Below, piece after piece: positions 6,203 to 6,769 of a stretch of 6,769 nt of DNA (position 1 is the first letter of the stretch; every line of letters starts with the position of its first letter). The position numbers were made by a program, and so were the translations under genes. The stretch is taken from contig CAOXUF010000114.1 in NCBI GenBank assembly GCA_948560485.1, forward strand, positions 1 to 6,769. Direction: 5' to 3'. Origin of the DNA: an uncultured Eubacterium sp. GTDB lineage: Bacteria; Bacillota_A; Clostridia; Lachnospirales; Lachnospiraceae. The notes beneath the pieces were generated by a model that was not told the DNA's origin, made no database searches, and saw only the letters and a list, made by a program, of their open reading frames with translations.

Positions 6203-6769
6203 CTAAAACATATTAAACTTTAACTTTATTCTGTTAATTTTTTGAAACATTTGTCTTGAAATAAAAAACAGGAAAATAAATGTCGATGCTCCATGTATCA
6301 GATTAAATACAAATCCGGTGGCATATGCTGCAAGAAAGGCAGAAAACCTTGGTTTGTCTGTATACATTACAACAGTCGCCGTATCCATTATCAGTCCATA
6401 CAATACAAATGTTATAAGAAATCCATACATACTGAGTATCCATCTGTTATTAATAAACTTTTGCCCTGCTCCCTGAAAAATCCACGCCGAAATAACCCCG
6501 ATAAGTCCCAGTGCAATCATCTGCCATGGCGTCCACGGACCCTGCCCAAAAAAGAAATCAGAAATAAATGCTGTCAGACATCCACTTAAGAAACCTGCTT
6601 CTTGCCCTAACATTACCGCTGTAATAATAATAACTGCAACACTGGGTTTAAACTGTGGTGTCATAAAAAACATCAACCTGCCTGCAATCGCCATGCTCGT
6701 CAAAACTGCCAGCAATACAATTTCCCTTGTCTTTGGTTTTCTTTTTTCAAAAGACCACGCAAAAACTAC
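6203..6769 (-). CDS. ECF transporter S component, 5'-truncated by the window edge
   Basis: 188 residues are visible and the frame stays open to base 6769, so the true start is outside the window. The TTG at 6713-6715 is an internal leucine codon: the 18 codons before it read into a hydrophobic segment, then a basic loop (EKRKPK, then TREIV) leading directly into the next helix. The visible part has about five hydrophobic helices and a conserved DFFFGQGPWTPWQM stretch (about 71-84 of the visible part) after an AGFLSGCLTAFISDF helix, the pattern of energy-coupling-factor substrate-binding subunits for vitamins. S components bind a micronutrient and work with the EcfT and EcfA1/A2 subunits, none of which is in view. 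The ligand is undetermined; cobalamin-precursor-type S components are one possibility, recalled from similar proteins and not shown here. The gene ends 154 nt before the antiporter start. Confidence 0.78.
   Translation of the reverse strand, partial: VVFAWSFEKRKPKTREIVLLAVLTSMAIAGRLMFFMTPQFKPSVAVIIITAVMLGQEAGFLSGCLTAFISDFFFGQGPWTPWQMIALGLIGVISAWIFQGAGQKFINNRWILSMYGFLITFVLYGLIMDTATVVMYTDKPRFSAFLAAYATGFVFNLIHGASTFIFLFFISRQMFQKINRIKLKFNMF

Noticed and set aside
6293..6589. 98-codon plus-strand open frame inside the ECF gene, and 673-936 inside manA
   Set aside because: Both are antisense to confidently identified genes and encode compositionally odd proteins with no recognisable domain.
6203..6715. 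A complete 170-residue ECF gene starting at the TTG at 6713-6715
   Set aside because: The reading frame continues upstream to the window edge with a sensible basic loop and hydrophobic segment, so the gene is truncated by the window and does not start at this TTG.

Overview
This is an AT-rich window carrying ordinary chromosomal genes of a low-GC Gram-positive bacterium. Strong AGGAGG-type ribosome binding sites, a short Firmicutes-type mannose-6-phosphate isomerase, a SpmB-like protein and an ECF transporter S component point to a spore-forming member of the Clostridia, most likely Lachnospiraceae. That placement is inferred from gene content and protein style. There is no rRNA, tRNA, CRISPR array, insertion sequence or phage gene, and base composition does not change abruptly.

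Layout: every gene except one is on the minus strand, so those read from right to left. From the right edge: a 5'-truncated ECF transporter S component (6203 to beyond 6769); a CPA2-family cation:proton antiporter (4702-6048) with a very good sigma-A promoter, an 89-nt leader and a strong intrinsic terminator; an SpmB-like membrane protein (4060-4584) with its own candidate promoter; a PfkB-family 1-phosphofructokinase (3068-3979). A convergent hairpin at 3019-3043 separates these from the only plus-strand gene, a membrane-anchored DUF885-type predicted metallopeptidase (1211-3019). Diverging from it is manA (122-1048), followed after 24 nt by the first 32 codons of a helix-turn-helix regulator, probably of the PRD/BglG type, which runs off the left edge.

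How the genes relate: manA (mannose-6-P to fructose-6-P) and fruK (fructose-1-P to fructose-1,6-bisP) both feed PTS-imported sugars into glycolysis. The regulator behind manA looks like those that sense PTS state. No PTS permease is visible, so the sugar link is only partial. The antiporter and the ECF component are housekeeping transport. spmB is normally paired with spmA but stands alone here.

I find no convincing undescribed multi-gene system. The points most worth a second look are the orphan, somewhat divergent spmB with a palindrome inside its promoter, the cysteine-rich exported DUF885 protein with a sigma-E-like -10 box upstream, and the antiporter leader. No gene-free stretch exceeds 300 bases; the longest are 1049-1210, 6049-6202 and 4585-4701.
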